Shown here piece by piece: positions 47,786 to 56,811 of a stretch of DNA of 64,000 bases. The stretch spans positions 2,176,993-2,240,992 of the forward strand of contig NC_011669.1 in assembly GCF_000150955.2 (NCBI RefSeq), read 5' to 3'. The translations under genes were made by a program, and so were the position numbers. Numbering within the stretch: position 1 is the stretch's first letter; each line of letters opens with the position of its first letter. The DNA comes from Phaeodactylum tricornutum CCAP 1055/1. Its lineage: Eukaryota > Bacillariophyta > Bacillariophyceae > Surirellales > Neidiaceae. Under the pieces are notes generated by a model. The model searched no databases and had not been told where the DNA came from. It saw only the letters and a list, made by a program, of their open reading frames with translations.

Positions 47786-49193
47786 TTACCCCTTTACCTT
47801 CGCTCCACGAAGTTTCGCCATTAGCTTAAGATCGTCATTGTCAAGGTATCCGGATCGGGTGACGTCCAATCGCTCAAATTGATGATACAGCTCGTCTAGC
47901 TCTTTCTGATCAACGCGGCCCATTTCAATCAACATAAATTGGACGTACTCTTCGCGTGTTATCTTTCCGTCACCATCGGCGTCCATTAGATGCAGGTGTT
48001 CAATCGTCAAATCTCGTTCCAACTGTTGCTCGTAAACTTCGCGTTGCCGACGTTGCACCAACGATAACGCAATCCCTGAAAGTAAATCACCAGCCGCTGC
48101 TACAGCTAAGGGAATGTACAGAATAGCAAACATTCGGGCGTGGCGGGTTTGTGGTGACAAGTCTCCGAATCCGATCGTTGACGCTACCAAGGAAAGTGAG
48201 ATACGGAAGAAGGAGATGGCGAGATATGGACCGAGCAAACTTACCCGTGACCAACGAATAGTAAATAGACTCTGTCCATGACCAACCTTTATTCAGAACC
48301 TTCATGGCGGCACCTCCTCCGAAGATGATAGAAAGAGAGGGAACCACTCGGATCACCATGTTTAGAATTGATTGCATCCTGTTTCTACCTTCTAATTCTT
48401 CGACAGATCCAAAAATTAACCCTTCATAGAAGCGCCTTCTTTTTTTTCTGCTTTTGCCAGCGTCCTTAAGTACACGCTTTTGCGTTTCTCGCGATTGTGT
48501 TCGAAAGTGGTTCAGCTTTTTGGGCATGTTTTCGAAGACCTTCATGAGACGCACCTTGCTTTTTTCGCGTGCTTTGGCAATGGCGTCCACTTCGGCCTGG
48601 AGAAGACTAGACCCAATCGTTGCCACAGCGGTTCCCAGGAATGCTATCCCACCCAATCCAAAAATACATGTAAAGGCTTTGGAGGCCGTATTAGTGGGGC
48701 ACAAATCACCGTATCCGACGGTGCTGAAACACACACAGGTAAAGTACATAGCATCCACGAGCGACCATTTTTCCAGTACCACCGAATATGCTAGCACTCC
48801 AACAGCCAGGTAGGCTGTGACGGCCAAGAACCCTTCCCGCAGTGTTAATCCCACGGAAATGTTTCCTCGAGTTCCTTTTTTGCGTTGGGTACCGGGGATC
48901 AACACGACTCGACGTAAAGCGGGGAAGGGCAACGTGACACCCTTCCAAAAACTGCGAGCAAAGGTTTGCAATGGGCCATACCTCTTACGTCCATGTCGCC
49001 TTTTTGCATTAGCGGAAAGGAAAGAATCATTCAATGAACTGTAATCTCGCCGTAGCTTTGATTTTGGCGTCGGAGGAAGGCGAGCGCCCGGCCTTCGCAG
49101 CTGATAGATAGGTGACGCTAACGACCAAGCTCCTCGCCAACCAATGCAAAAAGTACACCACCAGAACAGAACGGTTTTCTTGTATAGTGTCAT
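47786..49193 (-). CDS. Two-pore-domain K+ channel with two EF hands (TPK-like), two exons
   Basis: Exons 49193-48245 and 48183-47786 (GTAAGT...TTGGTAG, phase 1) give 448 residues. The first selectivity filter is STVGYGDLCP; splicing restores the second, SLVTASTIGFGDLSP, so the channel has the TM-P-TM-TM-P-TM plan. Two EF hands follow: DADGDGKITREEY is canonical, and DVTRSGYLDNDDL is plausible. The plan is that of plant TPK channels, which sit in vacuolar or thylakoid membranes and are Ca2+-regulated. The N-terminus (VLFWWCTFCIGWRGAWSLASP) resembles a signal peptide followed by a basic stretch, so plastid or endomembrane targeting is possible. The 3' end is about 60 bp from that of ZEP. Confidence 0.88.
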
Positions 49194-49642
49194 ACTTGTC
49201 CATGTGCAGGGAGCCAGTGCATCCCCTGAAAGCTCGTATCAAACACTGTATGGTCTGACAATTTACGAAACAAACATGTATGAAATGTTGTTGGAGTTTG
49301 AAAAAGAGGTTGTGAAGAGACTGACATTGATTCCCGCCTTCAACATCCGGGTTTTAAAACTTGTCATCTTTGGCATCCAGATTGGCGTTTGCAATTGTCG
49401 CTCTCATTGGAACGTAACAAAAACGAGAACAGCGTGCGATGCGTAAAAAATGTAAATAGATGGATTAATTTTCCAGCGCAGCACTTCCAACGCAAAGCAA
49501 AGTTTCCCCTTTCGCCTTCGCCATTCAGTACTTACTCACCATTTCTTCCCAGCACTCTTCCGCATCGATCTGGATTTCTTGCTGTTTCTGGAAAGCCGGC
49601 CTCTCGCTTCTCGTCACGGCGACAATTGTGGCTTTGCTCCCG
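49194..49642. promoter_or_regulatory. Divergent spacer, K+ channel / dCMP deaminase
   Basis: This 449-bp spacer separates divergent genes. The deaminase reading frame is open upstream of its ATG back to a potential acceptor (TTTCTTCCCAG near 49552) and would encode a hydrophobic stretch (GLSLLVTATIVALLP), so an unrecognised 5' exon and leader are possible. Confidence 0.35.
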
Positions 49643-51163
49643 ATGCAGACAGCGGATGCCGCCGTTCCGCCGGATCCGATGAGTTTGGCATTGGTAAAGA
49701 ACGGAAACAACTCTGTAAAGTATACCTGCGACTCGGGAACTCCGACTTCCAAGCGTCTCAAGCTAACGGATAGTCCGAACGGTTCGAGTGAGTGCGCGTC
49801 GTGCAATATATCCTCCATCTCTTCGAGCAGTCGTTTACAGGGACCCTTCATAACACCTTCCACACGCTCCGTAAAATCGACGGATACTCCACAGTCACCG
49901 CTTTCCTCAGCACAAGCTGCCAAAGTGATGGAAATGGAAGCTGAATACGATGTCAATGGGCAATTTGTCGTTCCAAAACGCACTGATTACATTTCGTGGG
50001 ACGATTATTTCATGGCCACTGCCCTGTTGAGTGCGCGCCGATCCAAAGACCCCACACAACCTACCGGATGCTGTATTGTTGATTCGCAAAATAGAATAAT
50101 CGGTATTGGATACAACGGATTTCCAGCGGGTTGCTTGGACGATTGTTTGCCTTGGAATGATTCGGCAACGAACTCGACGAACTCCTCCACTCCATGGTTG
50201 CACACCGCAAACCCATACGTGGTACACGCCGAAGTCAACGCTATTCTCAACAAGGGATCAGCTGATGTTGCCGGTGCTTGCCTGTACACCCGCTACTTTC
50301 CCTGCCACGAATGCGCTAAAGTCATTGCGCAGGCTGGTATTCGGCAAGTTGTCTTTCAGGTAAATCCTGACCGACTCTCGGATTCATCCAAGGCCAGTCG
50401 CATTCTACTGCAAATGGCGGGCGTTTCGATTCGTCAATACAAGCCTGACCGCCCTCTGATAGAATTAAACTTTGCAAGTTGCCTCCCCAGTGAGAACGAA
50501 GCGAAGCTGGAGGTCCTTGGGCATGTTTCCGAAACGTCCGAGTTAGCCTGCAACAAGAACCTGCAGAAGATGGAACAATTTAAAGACCACTGCGCACTCT
50601 TAAAAAAGGAAGCAGACTATGATCCTCTTTGCTCGTCTGGGAGGAAGCGAAGCGACTATATTTCATGGGACGATTATTTTATGGCCATGGCATTTTTAAC
50701 AGCTCAACGTTCCAAAGATCCCAACACTCAGGTTGGAGCCTGCATCGTCGATCGTCATCAACGGATCGTTGCTCTTGGATATAACGGGTTCCCCGCCGGT
50801 GCCTCTGATGATGTGTTGCCTTGGTCAAGAACTGCGGTGCAGCCACTACATCGTAAATACCACTACGTCTGCCACGCCGAAGTCAATGCTGTCCTCAACA
50901 AATGCAGTGATAACGTCAAAGATACTACGCTGTATGTTGCGCTCTTTCCCTGTAATGAATGTGCCAAGGTTTTGGTCCAAGCCGGGGTGAAGGAAGTCGT
51001 TTACATGAGCGACATCTATCACGACACGGATTCGTGCCGGGCCAGTCGCATTTTGTTTCACATGGCAGGAGTCAAGCTACGACAATATTCTCCAACATGT
51101 CGCCTCATTACTGTTCCTCTGGAAGGAAACAAGGAAAGAGGATTTTTGGGTGATACCGTCTGA
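49643..51163 (+). CDS. Double-domain deoxycytidylate (dCMP) deaminase
   Basis: The first ATG (49643) gives 506 residues holding two complete deaminase domains in tandem. Domain 1 (about residues 113-285) has DYISWDDYFMATALLSARRS, HAEVNAIL and PCHECAK; domain 2 (about 332-490) has DYISWDDYFMAMAFLTAQRS, HAEVNAVL and PCNECAK. Each has the Zn-binding HAE and PCxxC, so both could be active. Domain 2 keeps the family's DPNTQVGACIVD, while domain 1 has DPTQPTGCCIVD, so domain 1 is the more divergent. dCMP deaminase makes dUMP for thymidylate synthesis and is usually a single-domain hexamer of about 160-180 residues. The N-terminus is Ser-rich. Confidence 0.9.
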   Translation: MQTADAAVPPDPMSLALVKNGNNSVKYTCDSGTPTSKRLKLTDSPNGSSECASCNISSISSSSRLQGPFITPSTRSVKSTDTPQSPLSSAQAAKVMEMEAEYDVNGQFVVPKRTDYISWDDYFMATALLSARRSKDPTQPTGCCIVDSQNRIIGIGYNGFPAGCLDDCLPWNDSATNSTNSSTPWLHTANPYVVHAEVNAILNKGSADVAGACLYTRYFPCHECAKVIAQAGIRQVVFQVNPDRLSDSSKASRILLQMAGVSIRQYKPDRPLIELNFASCLPSENEAKLEVLGHVSETSELACNKNLQKMEQFKDHCALLKKEADYDPLCSSGRKRSDYISWDDYFMAMAFLTAQRSKDPNTQVGACIVDRHQRIVALGYNGFPAGASDDVLPWSRTAVQPLHRKYHYVCHAEVNAVLNKCSDNVKDTTLYVALFPCNECAKVLVQAGVKEVVYMSDIYHDTDSCRASRILFHMAGVKLRQYSPTCRLITVPLEGNKERGFLGDTV

Positions 51164-51264
51164 TAGAAAAGTAACCCGGCGACCTGCTGTCTATGTTGTT
51201 CCTACCGTGTCAGAGACTAGTTTTACATACTTGACTGTGAGTTAGCCACGAACTTTTAAACTGT

Positions 51265-51486
51265 TTAGTTTCCGACCAAAATATTGTTGATCGGAATGTG
51301 AATCAGCTTCACAAAGAATCCGATAAACCCCATGATAAGAAAGCCAACACCGGTTGCTCTGGCAATGGCGGTGAACTCTTTGCGGTCGGGCTTGGTGCAT
51401 TTCTTGACGAGGTGCATCGAGTCTTTCGCGAACTGTTGGAGAGGTTCGATCAGAACTTCTTTGAAACCTTCTTTACTTTCCGACAT
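51265..51486 (-). CDS. SEC61G: Sec61 gamma subunit of the ER translocon
   Basis: ATG 51486 starts a 73-residue protein, the usual size. [30 protein letters not shown] is the conserved amphipathic helix and Pro-Asp loop of Sec61 gamma/SecE, and the C-terminal [29 protein letters not shown] is the single membrane helix with the typical [10 protein letters not shown] ending. It clamps the Sec61 channel. Upstream, TTTCTTTTTCTGTAG at about 51507-51521 (minus strand) is a likely acceptor of a 5'-UTR intron. The window also holds SERP1/RAMP4, another Sec61-associated protein. Confidence 0.96.
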   Translation of the reverse strand: MSESKEGFKEVLIEPLQQFAKDSMHLVKKCTKPDRKEFTAIARATGVGFLIMGFIGFFVKLIHIPINNILVGN

Positions 51487-52051
51487 GTTCTTGACTTTAT
51501 CTACAGAAAAAGAAAAGAACTGAAGAATCAGACTTTGCCATCCAAATGACAGCCGGCAAAACGCAAGAAATGTGCGGTATCGTTCAATTTTCCTAATTTC
51601 AACCGTTTTCCCCAAAGCCAGCGACTCTTCTATCCCCCCGACATTCTTTGTTACCAAAAGAGATTAGAGTTCATACAGTATTGGAATTCGGTCGATGATC
51701 CCGTGTACGACGTACCTTCTTGTCGAGCCTCAAAAGACCTTATGCCAACTACGCGCTCGCGAACCAAAACGCAATTCCGTCACGTGCCTGCTGGAGGCCT
51801 CATAACCACAGTCTGACCGTTTCACCACAGTCTGTGTTTGTCCCCCGTCCCATTTTGAATTTCGCTACCAAAACCAATAACGCAGGATTCTAACCCCAAA
51901 AATGAAGAAAGGAGGAGTTTTGTCTTTTGATCGAATCCTTGAAAAAGCTCAACGACGTTTGGATCATGGAAGAGCACAAACTGCAAGCACTGCATGACAC
52001 GTTGTCTAAATTGCGCGGGCATAAGGGCCTGGGAGCCAACAGTGTATACAG
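51487..52051. promoter_or_regulatory. Divergent region, SEC61G / lysine-rich gene
   Basis: This region contains the leader and promoter of SEC61G and the unresolved 5' part of the lysine-rich gene. Short open stretches at 51902-51993 (MKKGGVLSFDRILEKAQRRL...) and 51966-52050 (MEEHKLQALHDTLSKLRGHK...) look coding-like but are in different frames, and I could not join them by consensus splice sites. Confidence 0.35.
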
Positions 52052-52873
52052 CTGGCAGAAAACCAGGCCGGAAAGGGTCCGACCCTCGAACGCACTGACG
52101 GGTTGCCGCACAATTCACTGTACGTACATTTTGTAAAAGAAGGAACGTATGATCCAAATGCTAAGGTATATGATGGCGACGGTCGTACGATAAAACGGGA
52201 CTTTTCAGATTCCTCATCTCGTGGAAACGCTGCTGTTGGGAACAGTAGCGATGAAAATGACATCAGTAAGAAAAGCAAAGAACAGCGCAAAGCAGAGAAG
52301 AAAGCAGCCGCCAAAGCAGCAAAACTAGCAGCGAAGCGACAAGCCAAAATGGAAGAAAAGAAAAAAGCGAAGTTGCTCCGAAAGCAGTCGTCGATGGTTG
52401 CGGGGCCGTCAGAGCCATCAGCGACGTCTGAAATGCCCTCGCCGAAGGAAAGCAAAAAACAAGCTGATCAATCCAAAAAGCTGATACGGAAAGAATCAGA
52501 TCAACCCAAATTGCATGATCGCGACATCAAAGATGAAAAAGGGAAAGAAGAAGAACGAAAAAGAAAAAAAGAGGCGAAGAAATCCAAACGTGCGGTTTTG
52601 GTTTTGTCCGTAACTCCCACACCCTTGTCAACAGTTAAGGCGAATGCACCGAAAGAGCCAGTCACCGAACTTTGTGCAAAGAAGGAGCAAAAAAACAAAT
52701 GCAAGTTGTCGAAAGGAAAAGTGGAACGCTTGGATCAAAGCGAGCCGAAATCTGTTGGCAAAAAGAAGCGAAAGCGGGTTGAGGAAATAGCCGTCCAAAG
52801 TGCCGGGGAGGATAGCGCACCGGTGAAGTCGTCTCGTAAGAAAAAGAAGGAAAAAGCAAAGGAGGTGTTGTAG
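52052..52873 (+). CDS. Lysine-rich, probably nucleolar protein; 5' end unresolved
   Basis: The frame is open from an acceptor-like GTATACAG at 52051 and encodes 273 residues with no early ATG, so an upstream exon is needed. It begins LAENQAGKGPTLERTDGLPH, continues NSLYVHFVKEGTYDPNAKVY, which looks conserved, and then turns into a Lys/Ala/Glu-rich region with repeated KKxxK blocks and nuclear localisation signals (GKKKRKR, SSRKKKKEK). LYVHFVKEGT is slightly reminiscent of GPATCH4-like nucleolar proteins (LLYQKFVK), but no intact G-patch is visible. A nucleolar or ribosome-biogenesis role is speculative. Confidence 0.5.
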   Translation: MAENQAGKGPTLERTDGLPHNSLYVHFVKEGTYDPNAKVYDGDGRTIKRDFSDSSSRGNAAVGNSSDENDISKKSKEQRKAEKKAAAKAAKLAAKRQAKMEEKKKAKLLRKQSSMVAGPSEPSATSEMPSPKESKKQADQSKKLIRKESDQPKLHDRDIKDEKGKEEERKRKKEAKKSKRAVLVLSVTPTPLSTVKANAPKEPVTELCAKKEQKNKCKLSKGKVERLDQSEPKSVGKKKRKRVEEIAVQSAGEDSAPVKSSRKKKKEKAKEVL

Positions 52874-52977
52874 AGCTTAGATCGCTTAACATAGAATTCC
52901 GTTCATTACTTGCTTTGCTCTTTAGAAATCAGTCGACCAAGAGCAGGCAATGTTGTGAAATAGCATTGCACATTATA

Positions 52978-54141
52978 TTATATGTTTTCGAAATTATTGG
53001 ACGAGAAATGATCCAAATCATGAATAACCAAATCCATCAAGTCTAAAACCTCAAAAACACCGTCTTCGATGGGTAGCTGTTTGGTAATGGTTGGAATCGA
53101 GTTGGTGACCCAGAATTTATCGAAACAAGCCCGGTCGCCTCCTTTGTTAAAGCGCTTCCAGCTTTCATTTGGGAAGACGCCGTGAGTAACAAATGCATTG
53201 ACAGACAATGCTCCTGCCTCTTTCAAGACCTTCCCTGATTCATAAAGGGTCCCGCCCGTTTGTACCAAGTCATCAACGATCACGATGTGCTTGCCTTCAG
53301 CGTTTCCGTCTTGAATTACGACCGACCGGACATCGCCCTCCCCTCTGGTCTTTCCGCAAACTATCACTTCTACATCCATCTCCAAAAATAGCGAAGAAAA
53401 TCGTTTTGCGGCGCCATCATCTGGAAATGCGACACAGTTGACCTCCGAGTTCTTCAAGCGTTTCTTCAATAATGGGATAGCCGTTTGCAAACTGGCCACG
53501 GCATTTCCATGTAAGTAGAATCGGTTTTGCAATGTGTGTAAATCATACACCATCAGGCGTGTTGGCTTACCGCAGTTTGGTAGGGAACTAAACATATGTG
53601 CATAGGTAGCAGCCGTTGCCACCTGGCCCTCTCGTACCACACGCTCCATCGTTCCAACCGGCGAATACGGCAAGACTATCGTCAGCGATTCGACAAAGGA
53701 TTGCAGTAGGCAAATCATAACTTGAAACTGCGATAAGGTCACATCGTTGTTCTCGAAACTTGCCAGAAATAGGACATGCTCTCCAGATATAAGATTTTGT
53801 GGGTGAAAGCCGCCGATCTCGATTTGGTCGGTTCCATCCGGAAACTTGTTCCATTCCGTTGGATGGAAGGTAAATCGCTCCGGGAACGTTTCCTCCATGC
53901 GCCGTGCCATCGATTCTGCTGCCTCTGCGGCAATAATTTGGTAATTCATGGATTCTCGACGCCTGGCCTGCTGGTTGTACATGATTCGCGTGGCCATGTC
54001 GGAAGAAGTAGCTTGAATGCGCAAAAAGGGTCGTCTGCAGAACGATGACCGAAATGCTTTGTCTGTAGGGAGTAAAGCGAAGGTATATCCCGCAAGGTAC
54101 AAGATACAAGAAAGCCCAAGGTTTTTCATTTGGGACAGCAT
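52978..54141 (-). CDS. PRPP synthetase-like protein (plant class II-like), plastid-type leader
   Basis: One exon, ATG 54141, encodes 387 residues. HFADGEV-type substrate residues are replaced by WNKFPDGTDQIEIGG, and VLFLASFENNDVTLSQFQVM plus IVLPYSPVGTMERVVREGQV match the plant PRS3/PRS4 class, which uses ATP without phosphate activation. The PRPP loop is HIVIVDDLVQTGGTL. The leader (LSCILYLAGYTFALLP) is a signal peptide with an F after YT-A-like context that may serve plastid import. A role in supplying PRPP for purine and pyrimidine synthesis is inferred. A TGACWGTGA-class site lies about 117 bp upstream of the start. A second, class I enzyme is encoded 14 kb to the left. Confidence 0.85.
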   Translation of the reverse strand: MLSQMKNLGLSCILYLAGYTFALLPTDKAFRSSFCRRPFLRIQATSSDMATRIMYNQQARRRESMNYQIIAAEAAESMARRMEETFPERFTFHPTEWNKFPDGTDQIEIGGFHPQNLISGEHVLFLASFENNDVTLSQFQVMICLLQSFVESLTIVLPYSPVGTMERVVREGQVATAATYAHMFSSLPNCGKPTRLMVYDLHTLQNRFYLHGNAVASLQTAIPLLKKRLKNSEVNCVAFPDDGAAKRFSSLFLEMDVEVIVCGKTRGEGDVRSVVIQDGNAEGKHIVIVDDLVQTGGTLYESGKVLKEAGALSVNAFVTHGVFPNESWKRFNKGGDRACFDKFWVTNSIPTITKQLPIEDGVFEVLDLMDLVIHDLDHFSSNNFENI

Positions 54142-54560
54142 TTTTGAGTGATGGCGTCCTATCCTCGCAAGGAGCGATAGTGCGGGGCAATCGACACAAT
54201 GTTAAATTGTGAACCATGTCTCGACATGACTCTCTGGCTAGGAACTAGCCGCCACTGTCACAGTCAGTACGATTCCAACAGTCGACCCGTCAACCGACTA
54301 TTTTTGTGGCGACAGAAAGAGAGAAAATAGCGAAGCAACCACGGTGGACACAATACAAAACTTATGGTCCGAATACAGTCTTCGAATTTTACTGTTAATA
54401 TGACAGACAAAGCTAGGAGCACGTGACGAATTCCCAGGCACGTAGGCCAGAACAGAGAATCCAAAGAAAACAAATTCCGCTTTCACTAGACTACTCGCTT
54501 GTTGTTCTATAGTTGCGACAATCGATGGGCAAGTTCAGTTCCGGCTACTTTCGTTTTTGA
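54142..54560. other. Spacer between minus-strand genes
   Basis: This 419-bp AT-rich spacer contains TCACAGTCA at 54258-54266, adjacent to CACTGTCA, forming an overlapping pair. It is the upstream region of the PRPP synthetase-like gene and the 3' flank of the sugar-nucleotide transporter. No gene seen. Confidence 0.4.
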
Positions 54561-55664
54561 TTATTTCTGCGTGAGAGCAAAAGTTCCCGCTTGGCCACGT
54601 ACCGGTTTTTGCATTTCCACATCAGTCTTTTGTTCGGCTACACGCGGAGTGCTGTTAGCTTTGCTCTCGGACATTTTGACAAAGGTGTACAAGAGTGAAC
54701 CACCTAACACAGTGAAAATACCAAGAACGCCCATCAGAGTTGCTTCGTTGCCCCAAATATAGAAGGCCATCATGGATTGTACAGCAGCTTTGGCTGTGCC
54801 CGAAATGTTGTGTGTCAGGGGCGACGTTGCCTTTATCTGCAGGACGGTGACGATGCCGATTGAGAAACCGAAAAAGCCAGCGACACTCATGGCAGACCAG
54901 AAGATGCCCGACAAAAACTGTTGATTCACGGCAGCGGCGAGAGCCTGGTGCTCAAATACAAGTATCATGGGGAGAAACAAAATGCAGGCGTTAATGTTGT
55001 TGTAGAATGTGAGGCGCCAATGGTCGTTGTCAACCGCAGGGAGAATCTTTTTGGTATAGATCGAGTTGAGAGACACAAAAAGCGAAGAGAAAATCCCAGC
55101 AACTGTTCCGTAGATTGAAAAGTTGCTTTCGCCTTGAGATCCCATGAAGAATCCTAGAATGACAAGGCCGAGGCACAACATTGTTTTTGAAGAAGTGGAG
55201 CTACCGAGCAGCGCGTTGGACAGAAAGACGTTGAAGACGATCGTCAAAGAGCGAGCAACATTGTAGAACGAAACCTCAACCCATTTAAGACATAGATTGT
55301 TAAAGGTGATCATACCGACAAAGACAAATGACAAGGGAAACACGCGACGACCTACGCCAATTTTGTACTCGGCCACCGGAAACTGCGCCCAAAAAGACGG
55401 CTTGGCTTCTTCCGCTATACCGCCATCTTCCTGATGGACTTGTTGATATGCCGACTGTCGGAATCGCTCGCCAGTCTTGCCTGCGACCCAGCAGATGATC
55501 GCCGTCACGACACATTGAAACCAGGTTACAAAGAGAGGTGCCGGGATAGAAATGTCCTTGTTCGACATGAGGACTTTGTTGAGGTACACCATGTTGATGG
55601 AGACGAACCAGTAGGTCGCCACCACCGAGGCAATGTACATTTGATGCTTATCGAGCCCAAACAT
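54561..55664 (-). CDS. Nucleotide-sugar transporter, GDP-fucose transporter-like (SLC35C1/EamA)
   Basis: A single exon of 367 residues has about ten membrane segments. Characteristic sequences include YWFVSINMVYLNKVLMS, LFVTWFQCVVTAIICW, NNLCLKWVEVSFYNVARSLT, FSSLFVSLNSIYTKKILP, FYNNINACILFLP and SPLTHNISGTAKAAVQ, all close to the Golgi GDP-L-fucose transporters of animals and plants. Family members exchange GDP-sugar for GMP across the Golgi membrane. The C-terminal tail is hydrophilic and lysine-poor. GDP-fucose is the most likely substrate but GDP-mannose cannot be excluded. Confidence 0.9.
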   Translation of the reverse strand: MFGLDKHQMYIASVVATYWFVSINMVYLNKVLMSNKDISIPAPLFVTWFQCVVTAIICWVAGKTGERFRQSAYQQVHQEDGGIAEEAKPSFWAQFPVAEYKIGVGRRVFPLSFVFVGMITFNNLCLKWVEVSFYNVARSLTIVFNVFLSNALLGSSTSSKTMLCLGLVILGFFMGSQGESNFSIYGTVAGIFSSLFVSLNSIYTKKILPAVDNDHWRLTFYNNINACILFLPMILVFEHQALAAAVNQQFLSGIFWSAMSVAGFFGFSIGIVTVLQIKATSPLTHNISGTAKAAVQSMMAFYIWGNEATLMGVLGIFTVLGGSLLYTFVKMSESKANSTPRVAEQKTDVEMQKPVRGQAGTFALTQK

Positions 55665-56271
55665 AATGTATTTTTAGAACTGCTCGGATCTATGGTTCTT
55701 TCGGATGCAGTGAGTGGCTGTGTCGCAATGGAGAAAAGTCGAGAGTGATGCCAAAAGGATTTGTCGCTGTGCCCATTTTTGAACATGCTTCGCTGGGGAA
55801 TACCTAATAGTTACGGTGCAGCTTTGCTTTTTCTATTACACGACGACGAGTACGAGACGATATCTCATCCTACTAGCTAGCTAGTCTCTACAGCAAAATG
55901 ACTATTTTGAATCAACCGTTATGCCAATTACATATGGGAATCCAGAATTCATTGTAATTAGCGAGAGGCGTATTCTCTATCGAGAAAGAGCGCATGGACC
56001 GAATTTTGAGCAGAGGATGGGAAACTGACTGACCGTGACAGTGAAATCAAGAACTCGAACATCACAAATTGTTCGAGTTCGGCCTTGATGGCTTCGCATC
56101 AACTTGTTCTTTTTTTTTTTTTTTTCGGAACAAAATCAATTGCGAGATAAACCCACGGATACAAGATACTATCCGTCCTCCGTCTGACACGTTCCGAAGA
56201 TATCTGGTCAATCGTTACAGCCAAACACAAGCACAGGCACAGCACAAAACCGCAACCAAGTATCTCGCAGC
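55665..56271. promoter_or_regulatory. Divergent spacer, nucleotide-sugar transporter / orphan ORF
   Basis: This 607-bp spacer contains a CTAGCTAG palindrome cluster near 55870, TGACAGTGA at 56036-56044 preceded by ACTGACTGACCG, and a T-run of about 17 bases at 56109. It should hold both promoters. No gene seen. Confidence 0.4.
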
Positions 56272-56811
56272 ATGAATCAAGTTGGACATCTCTCCCCTAC
56301 CGCCGTTCCCTTTCATCCCTTGTATGAACCGGTACATCTCATGATCTTCAACGATGGCATTCCGTCGTTGACCTACGTATCTGAAGTAGATCGTTTTAAC
56401 GCGCTACACGGAATCCAGGACGACGCTATCGACGAAGGATTCCCTCCAACTGCACAGGAAGCCGCCGAGCTGGAAGACACGGACGCCTACGTGTATCTCA
56501 TGGCCCGTTTGGACATGATGGAAGAATGCGAAGAACGAGCTCGGGCCTTCACACACGGCCCCAAACGCTGGGAAGTTCGCCGTCGTCGTGGACTCCTAGG
56601 TCGTCCCCGTCCAGCAATGCACCTGGTGACCCCGGCCTCCCACGGTCCGGCGCTCTCGGGATCGCGCTCTTTGGTTGCTTCTACGCATCGACAGGTTATG
56701 ATTCGGGGACGTCGGCAAAGTAAGGGGCTGGAACGTTTTTCCATGCCACGCGCTGCGAAACGGGGAATGGTCCGCGTTGCGTCCATACAACAACCCCGCA
56801 AACAGAACTAA
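56272..56811 (+). CDS. Hypothetical basic protein
   Basis: The frame starts at an ATG in CAGCATGA context and encodes 179 residues. The first 85 are acidic with EDTDAYVYLMARLDMMEECEE helix; the rest is very basic (RRRRGLLGRPRP, RGRRQSKGLERF, PRAAKRGMVR). No signal peptide, membrane segment or domain is recognised. The opposite frames are shadows. Length, ATG and clean composition shift make it likely to be real, possibly a nucleic-acid-binding lineage-specific protein. Confidence 0.6.
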   Translation: MNQVGHLSPTAVPFHPLYEPVHLMIFNDGIPSLTYVSEVDRFNALHGIQDDAIDEGFPPTAQEAAELEDTDAYVYLMARLDMMEECEERARAFTHGPKRWEVRRRRGLLGRPRPAMHLVTPASHGPALSGSRSLVASTHRQVMIRGRRQSKGLERFSMPRAAKRGMVRVASIQQPRKQN

